From assembly GCF_034008635.1 (NCBI RefSeq), contig NZ_CP125378.1, positions 1,478,001 to 1,542,000 of the forward strand: 64,000 nt of DNA, given 5' to 3'. Shown here piece by piece: positions 48,727 to 57,065 of the stretch. The number at the start of each line of letters is the position of its first letter. The stretch's first letter is position 1. This DNA comes from Pseudomonas sp. P8_229 (GTDB lineage: Bacteria; Pseudomonadota; Gammaproteobacteria; Pseudomonadales; Pseudomonadaceae). The notes beneath the pieces were generated by a model. The model was not told where the DNA came from, made no database searches, and saw only the letters and a program-made list of their open reading frames with translations. A program made the translations under genes and the position numbers.

Positions 48727-51494
48727 GCCGGGCTGTTGACAGGCATACGCCAACACTGAGCGTGAGTGACAGCCGAGGCTTGCCGGTCCGGCAGATTACC
48801 TACTTGCGTTCGGTCGCCGGTGAGACCGCCATCGCGCTGATCTCTCGCCAGCAATTCGACCCGGCGGCCAGGCTGTTGGCGCAACGAGACCCGCGCCTGC
48901 CGCGACCCAATCAGGTGCTGGTGTCGGCCCTGGGGGGCACGCCCCTGAAAGTCGACAGCGTTGATGCCGGCATGCGGCTGACGCTGCCGGGGCTGGCCGG
49001 CGAAGTGCTTGAACGCTGGGACGGCCGCGGCAATCATTGGCGTATGACCTACGATGACTTGCTGCGGGTCACGGCAATCGAAGTCAACGCACAACCCGAG
49101 ACTGAAACCTTTACCTTTGCCACCGCCTCGGCCGATGCGGGACGCAACCTGCGTGGAAATCTGTTGGCGCTGCAGGACCGCTCAGGCGGTGTGAATTTCG
49201 ACACCTACAGCCTGCTCGGTCAGGCACTGGCCGAAACCCGTACGTTTGCCGATGGCAAGACCTTCACCAGCCGCCGCATTCATGGCCCGCTAGGCAGTGT
49301 CCTTGAGCAGGTCGACGCCAGCGGACACCGCCAACGGTCGTATTTCGACCTCGCCGGACAACTCAGGCAAGTCCAGTTGAAAATCGACGATCAGGCTGCC
49401 TGGGCGACCGTTCTGGAGCATGCCCGGTACAACGCCGCCGGACAAATCATCCTGCAACAGGCCGGCAACGGTGTGATCAGTCATTGGGCTTACGATCCAG
49501 CCAACAACAACCTGCACCGGCAAACCACACAGAAAAGCGGTCAGCCGCTGCTGCAGGATTTCGAACACCAGTACGACCCGGTCGGTAACCTTGTGCGCAC
49601 TCTCGACCATGCCTTTACGCCCAGTCATTTCGCCAACCAGCGGGTCGATGGGCATCGCGAGTTCAGCTACGACTCGTTGTATCGATTGAAACGGGCCACT
49701 GGCTACGACGATGGCCCACCCTCGGACACCCCCGGTCTGCCGCAGCCAACCGACCCGGCGGATCGGCGCAACTACATTCAGATGTACACCTACGATGACG
49801 GTGGCAACCTGATTGAACTGCGTCATCTGCGCGAGAGTGCCAGCCATACCCGTACCGTACTCATCGACCCTGCCAGCAACAGAGGCGTGCGCTGGAAAAG
49901 CGGCGATCCCGTTCCGGACTTCAACCAGCTGTTTGACCGCAACGGCAATCTGACACACCTGCAACCGGGGCAGGATCTGCAGTGGAACGCCAACGATGAA
50001 CTGGAAACCGCGATCCTGGTCAGACGCGAAAACGGCGTCGACGATGCCGAGTACTACCGCTACAGCCAGGGTTTACGGGTGCATAAACGCCTCGAAACCG
50101 CGACCGGACACTTTCAGGATGTGCGCTATCTCCCGGGCCTGGAAATCCGCACCCGCGACAATGGCGAAGAACTGCATGTCATCACCCTGGCGATCGGCGT
50201 GGGCAGTGTTCGTTGTCTGTACTGGGCGACGGGCAAGCCGCGCGGTATCGCCACCACTCAAATGCGGTACAGCGTCGAAGACCACTTGGGATCGAACCTG
50301 ATGGAGCTCGATCAACAGGCGCAGTTGATCAGCCACGAAGGCTATTACCCTTTCGGTGCCACGGCATGGATGGCCGCAAGCTCGGCGGTCGATGCCGATT
50401 ACAAGACCGTTCGTTATTCGGGCAAGGAAATGGATGTCAGCGGTCTGTATTACTACGGCGCGCGCTATTACGCAGCATGGTTGCAGCGCTGGATCAGCGC
50501 CGATCCGGCGGGCGCCGTGGACGGTCTGAACCTGTATGGCTTTGTCGCCAATAACCCGTTGCGTTACGTCGACCCCGCTGGCGGTTCGAAAGCCGAGTCG
50601 GTGATTTTTTTCTATTCCGGGTTTATTACCGCCGTCAACGAACATGCCGAACGCACGCTTGTGCAAATCCACAACGTCATCCACCAGGAAAACATCACGC
50701 AGAACCTGATGATGAACCTGGCAGGCGAAACCATCGGTGGCGTCATCGGTTATGAGGGCGGTGTGCTGGGCAGCGCTCAAACCGGCCTGGTCTTTCCATC
50801 GGCCCCTCACGCCCTGCAGTTCACCGACCCCAACGCATTGGTCGGCGGCAATATCGGCGGCGATGCAGCGGGAGCGATGGGGGCTCCCTTGACCGACAGT
50901 TTTGGCTTCACAGGTGCACTCATTCCACAAACCTCGAAGATGTCGGTCGCGGCCATTGATAGCCAGTTGGGCGTCCCCGACCCCGTCGACAAGACGCCGC
51001 AAAGCTGGAGAGAGATCAAGGATGAGCTCATTCACCCGGCGCTCAATTCGGTGCTCAATCCTGACTTCACCATGAATCGGGTGATAAGTTCCTGGTTGTC
51101 GATCATTCCGGGGGCGCTGAACATGTTCCAGCGAGCGATCGAAGCCGAGGACATCAAGAATCGCCTCGATCCGGTGAAGATCAACAAGATCGACACCGTA
51201 CTCGCCGAATGGACAAGCGCCATCGAAAGCCGCTGGGCTCAGGCCGAAAAGGCTTTCAATGCATTGGCCAGCGACGTTATTTATCCAGCCGATCTGCTTC
51301 CCAACGTCAACCACATGACGCCTCGGGAACTCACCGCACCGATTCATCGATCGGCACTGAAACAACAAACCAGAAACACACTGGAGTCCATCTCACGCAT
51401 GCAACAGGGCATGGCCTGGTACAAAGAGATGGGCAGTACGGACAATCAGTACTTGTTGAAACAGGCACGCCATTCAAGACCAAAGGCCGCTTGA
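48723..51494 (+). CDS. TcC (Rhs-repeat) toxin subunit 1
   Basis: A 923-residue TcC protein. Residues 1-616 are the Rhs/TccC core: YD repeats such as YDPVGNLVRTLDHAF and the conserved end YYYGARYYAAWLQRWISADP followed by VDGLNLYGFVANNPLRYVD. That end contains the Asp residues expected for self-cleavage of the cargo. Residues 617-923 are the variable cargo, which would be released inside the cocoon. I recognise no enzyme in it; it has a Gly/Ala-rich central part (GETIGGVIGYEGGVLGSA) and a helical C-terminus. Starts with ATGA overlap on TcB. The core shares near-identical DNA patches with the next TcC gene. Confidence 0.9.
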   Translation: MSRAVDRHTPTLSVSDSRGLPVRQITYLRSVAGETAIALISRQQFDPAARLLAQRDPRLPRPNQVLVSALGGTPLKVDSVDAGMRLTLPGLAGEVLERWDGRGNHWRMTYDDLLRVTAIEVNAQPETETFTFATASADAGRNLRGNLLALQDRSGGVNFDTYSLLGQALAETRTFADGKTFTSRRIHGPLGSVLEQVDASGHRQRSYFDLAGQLRQVQLKIDDQAAWATVLEHARYNAAGQIILQQAGNGVISHWAYDPANNNLHRQTTQKSGQPLLQDFEHQYDPVGNLVRTLDHAFTPSHFANQRVDGHREFSYDSLYRLKRATGYDDGPPSDTPGLPQPTDPADRRNYIQMYTYDDGGNLIELRHLRESASHTRTVLIDPASNRGVRWKSGDPVPDFNQLFDRNGNLTHLQPGQDLQWNANDELETAILVRRENGVDDAEYYRYSQGLRVHKRLETATGHFQDVRYLPGLEIRTRDNGEELHVITLAIGVGSVRCLYWATGKPRGIATTQMRYSVEDHLGSNLMELDQQAQLISHEGYYPFGATAWMAASSAVDADYKTVRYSGKEMDVSGLYYYGARYYAAWLQRWISADPAGAVDGLNLYGFVANNPLRYVDPAGGSKAESVIFFYSGFITAVNEHAERTLVQIHNVIHQENITQNLMMNLAGETIGGVIGYEGGVLGSAQTGLVFPSAPHALQFTDPNALVGGNIGGDAAGAMGAPLTDSFGFTGALIPQTSKMSVAAIDSQLGVPDPVDKTPQSWREIKDELIHPALNSVLNPDFTMNRVISSWLSIIPGALNMFQRAIEAEDIKNRLDPVKINKIDTVLAEWTSAIESRWAQAEKAFNALASDVIYPADLLPNVNHMTPRELTAPIHRSALKQQTRNTLESISRMQQGMAWYKEMGSTDNQYLLKQARHSRPKAA

Positions 51495-51496
51495 GC

Positions 51497-54271
51497 ATGC
51501 CCCGGCAACGCAACCACCAGGACACGCAGCGGTCGGTGCATTGGCGCACGCCGAACCTGTTGGTCAACGACCCCAGGACTCTGCCGGTTCGGCAGGTTGC
51601 CTACTTGCGCACAGCACCCGACACGCCGGCTGAAAGCCGGATCACTCAGCAACATCACGATGCTGCCGGCCGGCTGACGGAACGATGGGACCCTCGCCTG
51701 TTCAGCGCAGCGGCCAAACCCAATCTGGCTAGCCGCTACTCCCTCACTGGCACGCCCTTGCGCATTGACAGCGTCGATGCAGGCTGGCGCCTGACCCTGT
51801 CGGGCCCCGCAGGTGAAGCCCGGCAACAGTGGGATGCACGAGGGCAGCACTGGTGCAGCACTTACGATGAACAGTTACGAATAGTGAGCGTTGCCACGCA
51901 GGCTTTGGAGCCGTTCGAAACCTACACCTACGCCGACTCTTCGGCTGATGCCGGACATAACCTGCGCGGGCAGATGACGACGTTGCAGGATCCCGCCGGC
52001 ACTCTGTCCTTGTCGAGTTTCAGCCTGATCGGCCAGCCGCGGATTCAGGTCCGCACATTTGACGATGCGCTACACCATCGCAGTGAGCAGACCTTCGGTC
52101 CCCTGAGCCAGGCACTGACACAGACCGATGCCGGTGGGCATTGCCAATTGCTGCACCATGACCTCGCCGGGCAGCTCAAGGAGGTGATGCTTGTACTCTA
52201 CGGGGACACCCAGCCACAGATCATTTACCAGGATACGCAATACAACGCCGCCGGACAGCTCATCGAACAGCTTGGCGGCAATGGCATGTGCAGCCGCTGG
52301 CATTACGACCCGGCCAATGGGCGCCTGCAAAGTGTGCAAACAACGGTGGCCGGCCAGGCTGCGCAGCAGCATCTGGTTTATGTGTACGACGCCGTCGGCA
52401 ACGTGCTGTGCATTCTGGATCTGACCTTTGAGCGGGTGTACTTCGCCAACCAGCTCATCGATGGCGAACGGCATTTTGAGTATGACTCGCTCTACCGGTT
52501 GATCCGCGCCAGCGGCCACGATGCCCTGCCGGCCCCGGATATGCCGGGCCGACCGTTGCCGAGCGACCCCAACAACCTGCGCAATTATGTCCAGCATTTT
52601 GAATACGACCAGGGCGACAACCTGACCAGGCTGGTGCACAGCCGGGCAGTCGGCGGCTACACCCGACAGATGCTTGTCGACTCGACAAGCAACCATGCCC
52701 TGCACTGGAAAGAAGGCGATCCGCCGCCGGACTTCGGCGCATTTTTCGATGCCCATGGCAACCAGCGCAAACTCCAGCACGGCGCTGATTTACTCTGGAA
52801 CGTGCAAGATCAGCTGCATCAGGTAACGCTGCTCAAACACGACAACGGCCTGGCAGATGATCGTGAGGTCTACTTCTACAGTCAGGGTGAACGGGTCTGC
52901 AAACGTCACGAGACCCACAGCCCTGGCGCACTGCATTATCTGCAGGTGCGCTATCTGCCGGGGCTGGAAATCCGCACCCGCGATAACGGCGAAGAACTGC
53001 ATGTCATCACCCTGCCTGGTAGCGTGCGCTGCCTGCACTGGCGCAAAAAACCGCCTGCTGATGTCGACAACAATCAACTGCGCTACAGCCTCGACGACCA
53101 TTTGGGCTCAAGCCTCATCGAGCTGGATCAACACGCCCGGCTCATCAGCCGCGAGACCTACTACCCGTTCGGCGGCACGGCCCTATGGCTGCCGAGTTCA
53201 AGCGCGGCGGTGGACTACAAGACTCTGCGCTATTCGGGCAAGGAAATGGACGTCAGCGGTCTGTACTACTACGGCGCCCGCTATTACGCACCGTGGCTGC
53301 AACGCTGGACCAGCGCCGATCCTGCCGGTGACGTCGACGGCCTGAATCTGTACGCGATGGTCAGCAACAATCCCTTACGCTACTTCGATAGCGGCGGCAC
53401 CGAAAAGACGCCCAGCGAAGCACGCCAGCAAGTCAGTGAGTTCTCCAGCGTGCTGTCGCAGATGAACAGCGAGCTGCAAAAGCTCGACTATCAGCTGTCC
53501 AACCTCACCCGTACCCGTGACATCTACAAGACCGCCGCCAAAAAACTCGCGTTCAGCGTCGCGACCTTCGCCGTGGCAATCAAGGCTGGCGCAGTGGGTG
53601 GCGCCGTGGGTGCCGGGGTCGGCGGCCTGACGGGGCCGGCCGCGCCGGTGGTGGTGCCGGTGGTGTCTACGATCGGCGCGATTTTCGCCGCTGAAGCATC
53701 GGTAAAAGTCATGGACAAACTTGGCGAGCACACCGGTCTTGGCTATTCGATCATGCCGGATCAAGCCGCGCTGTCGGTGAAAAGCCTGCAAAGCAAAGCC
53801 AAGGCCTCGCCGAACACCATCAGGGGCACCCTCGAAAGCTTCAATCCGAACGGTTCCGCAGGGCTGGTGAAGATCGGTCTGGAAACCACCGTTCGGGTAC
53901 TGGGCAAGCACTTCAATATTCCCTACCTGAAGCAGTCATTGAACATCGCCCGCCAGATGGCTCAGCTCACCGAAGCGCTCAATGACGCCTGGGGCCAGGG
54001 CGACCTGGACCGGATCGGCATCCGGCTGGAAGAGTTGACGAGCTATCTCGACAGTCAGCAGGCCAGCCTCCAGGAACACTTAGAGACGCTGGCCGGTGCA
54101 GAACCTGCGCCAGTCAAACTGATCGGGATTGCGCAGATGCCGGAGCGCGCCGACGACGACCTGGCTCAACTGCAACAGCAAATGACTGTCGCTCGCGGCA
54201 CCATCAAACACAGCAGGGATCTGCTCGGGCGTCTATCGGCCTTCCTGATCCAAAAGCACAAAGCTGCATAA
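51497..54271 (+). CDS. TcC (Rhs-repeat) toxin subunit 2
   Basis: A 924-residue TcC protein, 2 bp after the first. Core residues 1-633 end YYYGARYYAPWLQRWTSADP and VDGLNLYAMVSNNPLRYFDS. The variable tail (634-924) differs fully from that of subunit 1: a coiled coil (SQMNSELQKLDYQLSNLTRT), a Gly/Ala/Val-rich hydrophobic stretch (AIKAGAVGGAVGAGVGGLTG then PAAPVVVPVVSTIGAIFAAE), and further long helices. This looks membrane-active or pore-like, but that is inference. The ATG at 51497 starts the homology; the same frame is open upstream from 51209, overlapping subunit 1, but that extension is not Rhs-like. Confidence 0.9.
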   Translation: MPRQRNHQDTQRSVHWRTPNLLVNDPRTLPVRQVAYLRTAPDTPAESRITQQHHDAAGRLTERWDPRLFSAAAKPNLASRYSLTGTPLRIDSVDAGWRLTLSGPAGEARQQWDARGQHWCSTYDEQLRIVSVATQALEPFETYTYADSSADAGHNLRGQMTTLQDPAGTLSLSSFSLIGQPRIQVRTFDDALHHRSEQTFGPLSQALTQTDAGGHCQLLHHDLAGQLKEVMLVLYGDTQPQIIYQDTQYNAAGQLIEQLGGNGMCSRWHYDPANGRLQSVQTTVAGQAAQQHLVYVYDAVGNVLCILDLTFERVYFANQLIDGERHFEYDSLYRLIRASGHDALPAPDMPGRPLPSDPNNLRNYVQHFEYDQGDNLTRLVHSRAVGGYTRQMLVDSTSNHALHWKEGDPPPDFGAFFDAHGNQRKLQHGADLLWNVQDQLHQVTLLKHDNGLADDREVYFYSQGERVCKRHETHSPGALHYLQVRYLPGLEIRTRDNGEELHVITLPGSVRCLHWRKKPPADVDNNQLRYSLDDHLGSSLIELDQHARLISRETYYPFGGTALWLPSSSAAVDYKTLRYSGKEMDVSGLYYYGARYYAPWLQRWTSADPAGDVDGLNLYAMVSNNPLRYFDSGGTEKTPSEARQQVSEFSSVLSQMNSELQKLDYQLSNLTRTRDIYKTAAKKLAFSVATFAVAIKAGAVGGAVGAGVGGLTGPAAPVVVPVVSTIGAIFAAEASVKVMDKLGEHTGLGYSIMPDQAALSVKSLQSKAKASPNTIRGTLESFNPNGSAGLVKIGLETTVRVLGKHFNIPYLKQSLNIARQMAQLTEALNDAWGQGDLDRIGIRLEELTSYLDSQQASLQEHLETLAGAEPAPVKLIGIAQMPERADDDLAQLQQQMTVARGTIKHSRDLLGRLSAFLIQKHKAA

Positions 54272-54303
54272 GCCGGTTCCGTAACGCGATCGAGAGCAGA
54301 AAA

Positions 54304-56982
54304 ATGGCAAGGTCACTGTTCCATCACACGCCGAGCATCAAGAGCCATGACCCACGGCGGTTGCCCGTGCGGCAGGTGGAATACTTGCGCCAGGTCGCTG
54401 GTGGTCCGACGCAAGCCCTGGTCACTCGTCAGCAGCACGATCCCTCCGGACGCCTGGTCATGCAGCTTGATCCTCGCCGGGTGGACGGTACCTCGCCGCC
54501 GAATCTGCAAACGGTCTATAACCTGAGCGCTCAACCACTGCGCATCGATAGCGTCGATGCCGGCAAGCGGCTCGTGCTGCCAGGCCCTGCCGATGAGGAG
54601 CGGCAACGCTGGGATGCGCGCGGTAACCACTGGCACTTTCGCCACGACGCCCTGTTGCGCAGGCTCGTCGTCACCGAAAACGCGCACGTCGAGATCGAAC
54701 GCAACACCTACGCCGACCACACGGCGGACGCCGGGCATAATCTGCGCGGTGAATTGAACAGCCTGTCTGACCCTTCCGGCAGCGCGGCATTCAGCAGCTA
54801 TGGCCTGGCCGGCCAGGTGTTGAGCGAAACCCGTCACTTCATCGACACACTCGAGCCCTTTACCACCCTGCGGCACTACGGCCCACAGGGCGATCTGTTG
54901 CTGCTCACCGATGCCGGTGGCCACCGACAGTTGCCGCGTTACGACATCGCCGGACAATTGCTGCAGCTGTCGCTGGAACTGGCCGGCGCCAGTGCCGCAG
55001 AACCGGTGATGTGCGACAGCCGATACAACGCCGCCGGCCAGCTTGTCGAGCAACTGGCCGGCAACGGCGTTCGCAGCCACCATTTCTACGATCCGGCAGA
55101 CGGTCGCCTGCTGCGCATGCTGGCGCGCAGGGATCAGGCAGCTGCGCTGCAGAATCTGTATTACTTCTTTGACCTGGTGGGCAACATCCTGCGCATCGAA
55201 GACCACACCCTGGCCACGGTGTACTTCGCCAATCAGCGCGTCGACGGCGATCGCCACTTTGCTTACGACTCGCTGTACCGCCTGATCGAAAGCCGCGGCT
55301 TCGAGGGCCAGGTGCCTCAGCAGTTGCCAGGACTGCCACAACCGATTCAGCCGATCGATCCCGGGCGTCGCTTCAACTACACCGAACATTACCTTTATGA
55401 CGTGGGCAACAATCTGGTCGAACTGCAGCATGTACGTGAAGGCCACAACTTCACTCAGCAGATGCGCATCGATCCACGCAGCAACCGCGGGGTTCGCTGG
55501 AAAACCGGTGACCCCGAACCGGACTTCGCGGAACACTTCGACCCTCTCGGCAATCAACTGAAGCTGCAACCCGGCACCGTGCCACTGACGTGGAGCAACC
55601 AGAACCAACTGGCCCGAGTGACATTGCTGCAGCACGAAAATGGCTTGCCGGACGACGAGGAAGTCTATCGCTACAGCCAGGGGGCACGGGTCTACAAGCG
55701 CTGGCTGAGCCATACAGCGTCAGCTACCCATCGCCGTGAGGTACGTTATCTGCCGGGCCTGGAAATCCACGCGCGCAGTGATGGCCAGCAATTGCATGTC
55801 ATCGTCCTGCCTGGTGCCCGCTGCCTGCACTGGCTCAGCGGCCGGCCACCCGTGACAGCAAACGATCAACTGCGTTACAGCCTCGACGATCACCTCGGTT
55901 CCTGCGCACTGGAGCTAGACCGCCACGCGGACGTCATCAGCCTCGAGCATTACTACGCGTTCGGTGGCACCGCTTGGTGGGCCGTACGTTCGGCGCTCGA
56001 AGCCAGTTACAAAACCATCCGTTATTCGGGTCGGGAGATGGACGCCAGCGGTCTCTATTATTACGGCGCCCGGTATTACGCGCCGTGGCTGCAACGCTGG
56101 GTCAGTGCCGATCCGGCCGGCGCTGTCGACGGACTGAATCTGTATGCCTTCGTCAGCAATAATCCTGTGATTCATGTCGACCAGACAGGCGCTTCCAAGG
56201 TGATTTTCGACCTGGTCAAACGATCGATCGGCCTGTTTGACAAAGCCAAAACAGCGACCGATCAATTGCACAATCTGAGTCGCGAATTTGACGGTCTGGT
56301 CCCGGAAAACGCGGACATCGAAGACCTGCGCAAGAACATGACGCTGGGCAAGTTCCTCAAGTCCCGACATGGCATCAAATCGGTTCTTTACGGTGCCGGC
56401 AAAGGGGCCGCGATCGGTAGTGTTCTAGGCACCGCGCTGCCGGGTATAGGCAACGCCATTGGCACCGGCGTGGGGATTCTCGCGGGTGTGATCGTTTTCC
56501 CCTTGCTGCGTTATTACTTTTTCAAGAAAGGCCTGAGGCTCGCGCAAACGCTGCGCACCCAGGAACTAAAGGATGGCCTGCAAACCGTCGGTGATACCGT
56601 CACCCGCATGGTCGACGGCGCCACCGATCTGCTCAACAGCAGTACGTCGGTACTGGAGGGCATCAAGACCGTCACCAACACTCTCAACGGATATCCCGGG
56701 CAGATTCAGACATTGTTCCACGACCAGCTGCAATCGCTTGCGGGTGACAAACAACGCGAGGTGATCAGACTGCTGAGAACCGGTATCGACCCATTCGACG
56801 CCATCAGCAAAGTGCTGGAGACGGCTCAGGACGTCAATGACGCCCGCAACGTCGCCGAGAACCTGAACGACCGCCTGCAACAACTGCAAGGCACAGTCAC
56901 TGAGCCTTCGCGGCCCAAACCGGTCCCCAAACCGCGGACGAAATTCCTCGCGCGGGCATCTACAGGAGAAACGTTCGTGTGA
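54304..56982 (+). CDS. TcC (Rhs-repeat) toxin subunit 3
   Basis: An 892-residue TcC protein, 32 bp after subunit 2, with GAGAG before its ATG. The core (1-628) ends YYYGARYYAPWLQRWVSADP and VDGLNLYAFVSNNPVIHVDQ. The tail (629-892) is again different: helices, a Gly-rich hydrophobic hairpin (GAAIGSVLGTALPGIGNAIG then TGVGILAGVIVFPLLRYYFF), more helices, and a Pro-rich basic end (SRPKPVPKPRTKFLARASTG). No enzymatic motif was recognised. It is the last gene of the TcB operon. Confidence 0.9.
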   Translation: MARSLFHHTPSIKSHDPRRLPVRQVEYLRQVAGGPTQALVTRQQHDPSGRLVMQLDPRRVDGTSPPNLQTVYNLSAQPLRIDSVDAGKRLVLPGPADEERQRWDARGNHWHFRHDALLRRLVVTENAHVEIERNTYADHTADAGHNLRGELNSLSDPSGSAAFSSYGLAGQVLSETRHFIDTLEPFTTLRHYGPQGDLLLLTDAGGHRQLPRYDIAGQLLQLSLELAGASAAEPVMCDSRYNAAGQLVEQLAGNGVRSHHFYDPADGRLLRMLARRDQAAALQNLYYFFDLVGNILRIEDHTLATVYFANQRVDGDRHFAYDSLYRLIESRGFEGQVPQQLPGLPQPIQPIDPGRRFNYTEHYLYDVGNNLVELQHVREGHNFTQQMRIDPRSNRGVRWKTGDPEPDFAEHFDPLGNQLKLQPGTVPLTWSNQNQLARVTLLQHENGLPDDEEVYRYSQGARVYKRWLSHTASATHRREVRYLPGLEIHARSDGQQLHVIVLPGARCLHWLSGRPPVTANDQLRYSLDDHLGSCALELDRHADVISLEHYYAFGGTAWWAVRSALEASYKTIRYSGREMDASGLYYYGARYYAPWLQRWVSADPAGAVDGLNLYAFVSNNPVIHVDQTGASKVIFDLVKRSIGLFDKAKTATDQLHNLSREFDGLVPENADIEDLRKNMTLGKFLKSRHGIKSVLYGAGKGAAIGSVLGTALPGIGNAIGTGVGILAGVIVFPLLRYYFFKKGLRLAQTLRTQELKDGLQTVGDTVTRMVDGATDLLNSSTSVLEGIKTVTNTLNGYPGQIQTLFHDQLQSLAGDKQREVIRLLRTGIDPFDAISKVLETAQDVNDARNVAENLNDRLQQLQGTVTEPSRPKPVPKPRTKFLARASTGETFV

Positions 56983-57065
56983 CGCCGAGGGTGGTTGGAA
57001 CAGTGCGCCGAGCCGCTTCGGCGCATGCTATCGTGCCCGCCCGTCCCTTTATCCATTAGCCCAGC

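Noticed and set aside
51209..51496. In-frame upstream extension of TcC 2
   Set aside because: It overlaps the end of TcC 1 in another frame, is not Rhs-like, and the ATG at 51497 fits the start of the family.
44224..56982. Search for an immunity gene beside the three TcC payload genes
   Set aside because: No small ORF lies between or after them. Tc toxins act on eukaryotic cells and need no immunity gene, so this is not a contact-dependent antibacterial Rhs system.
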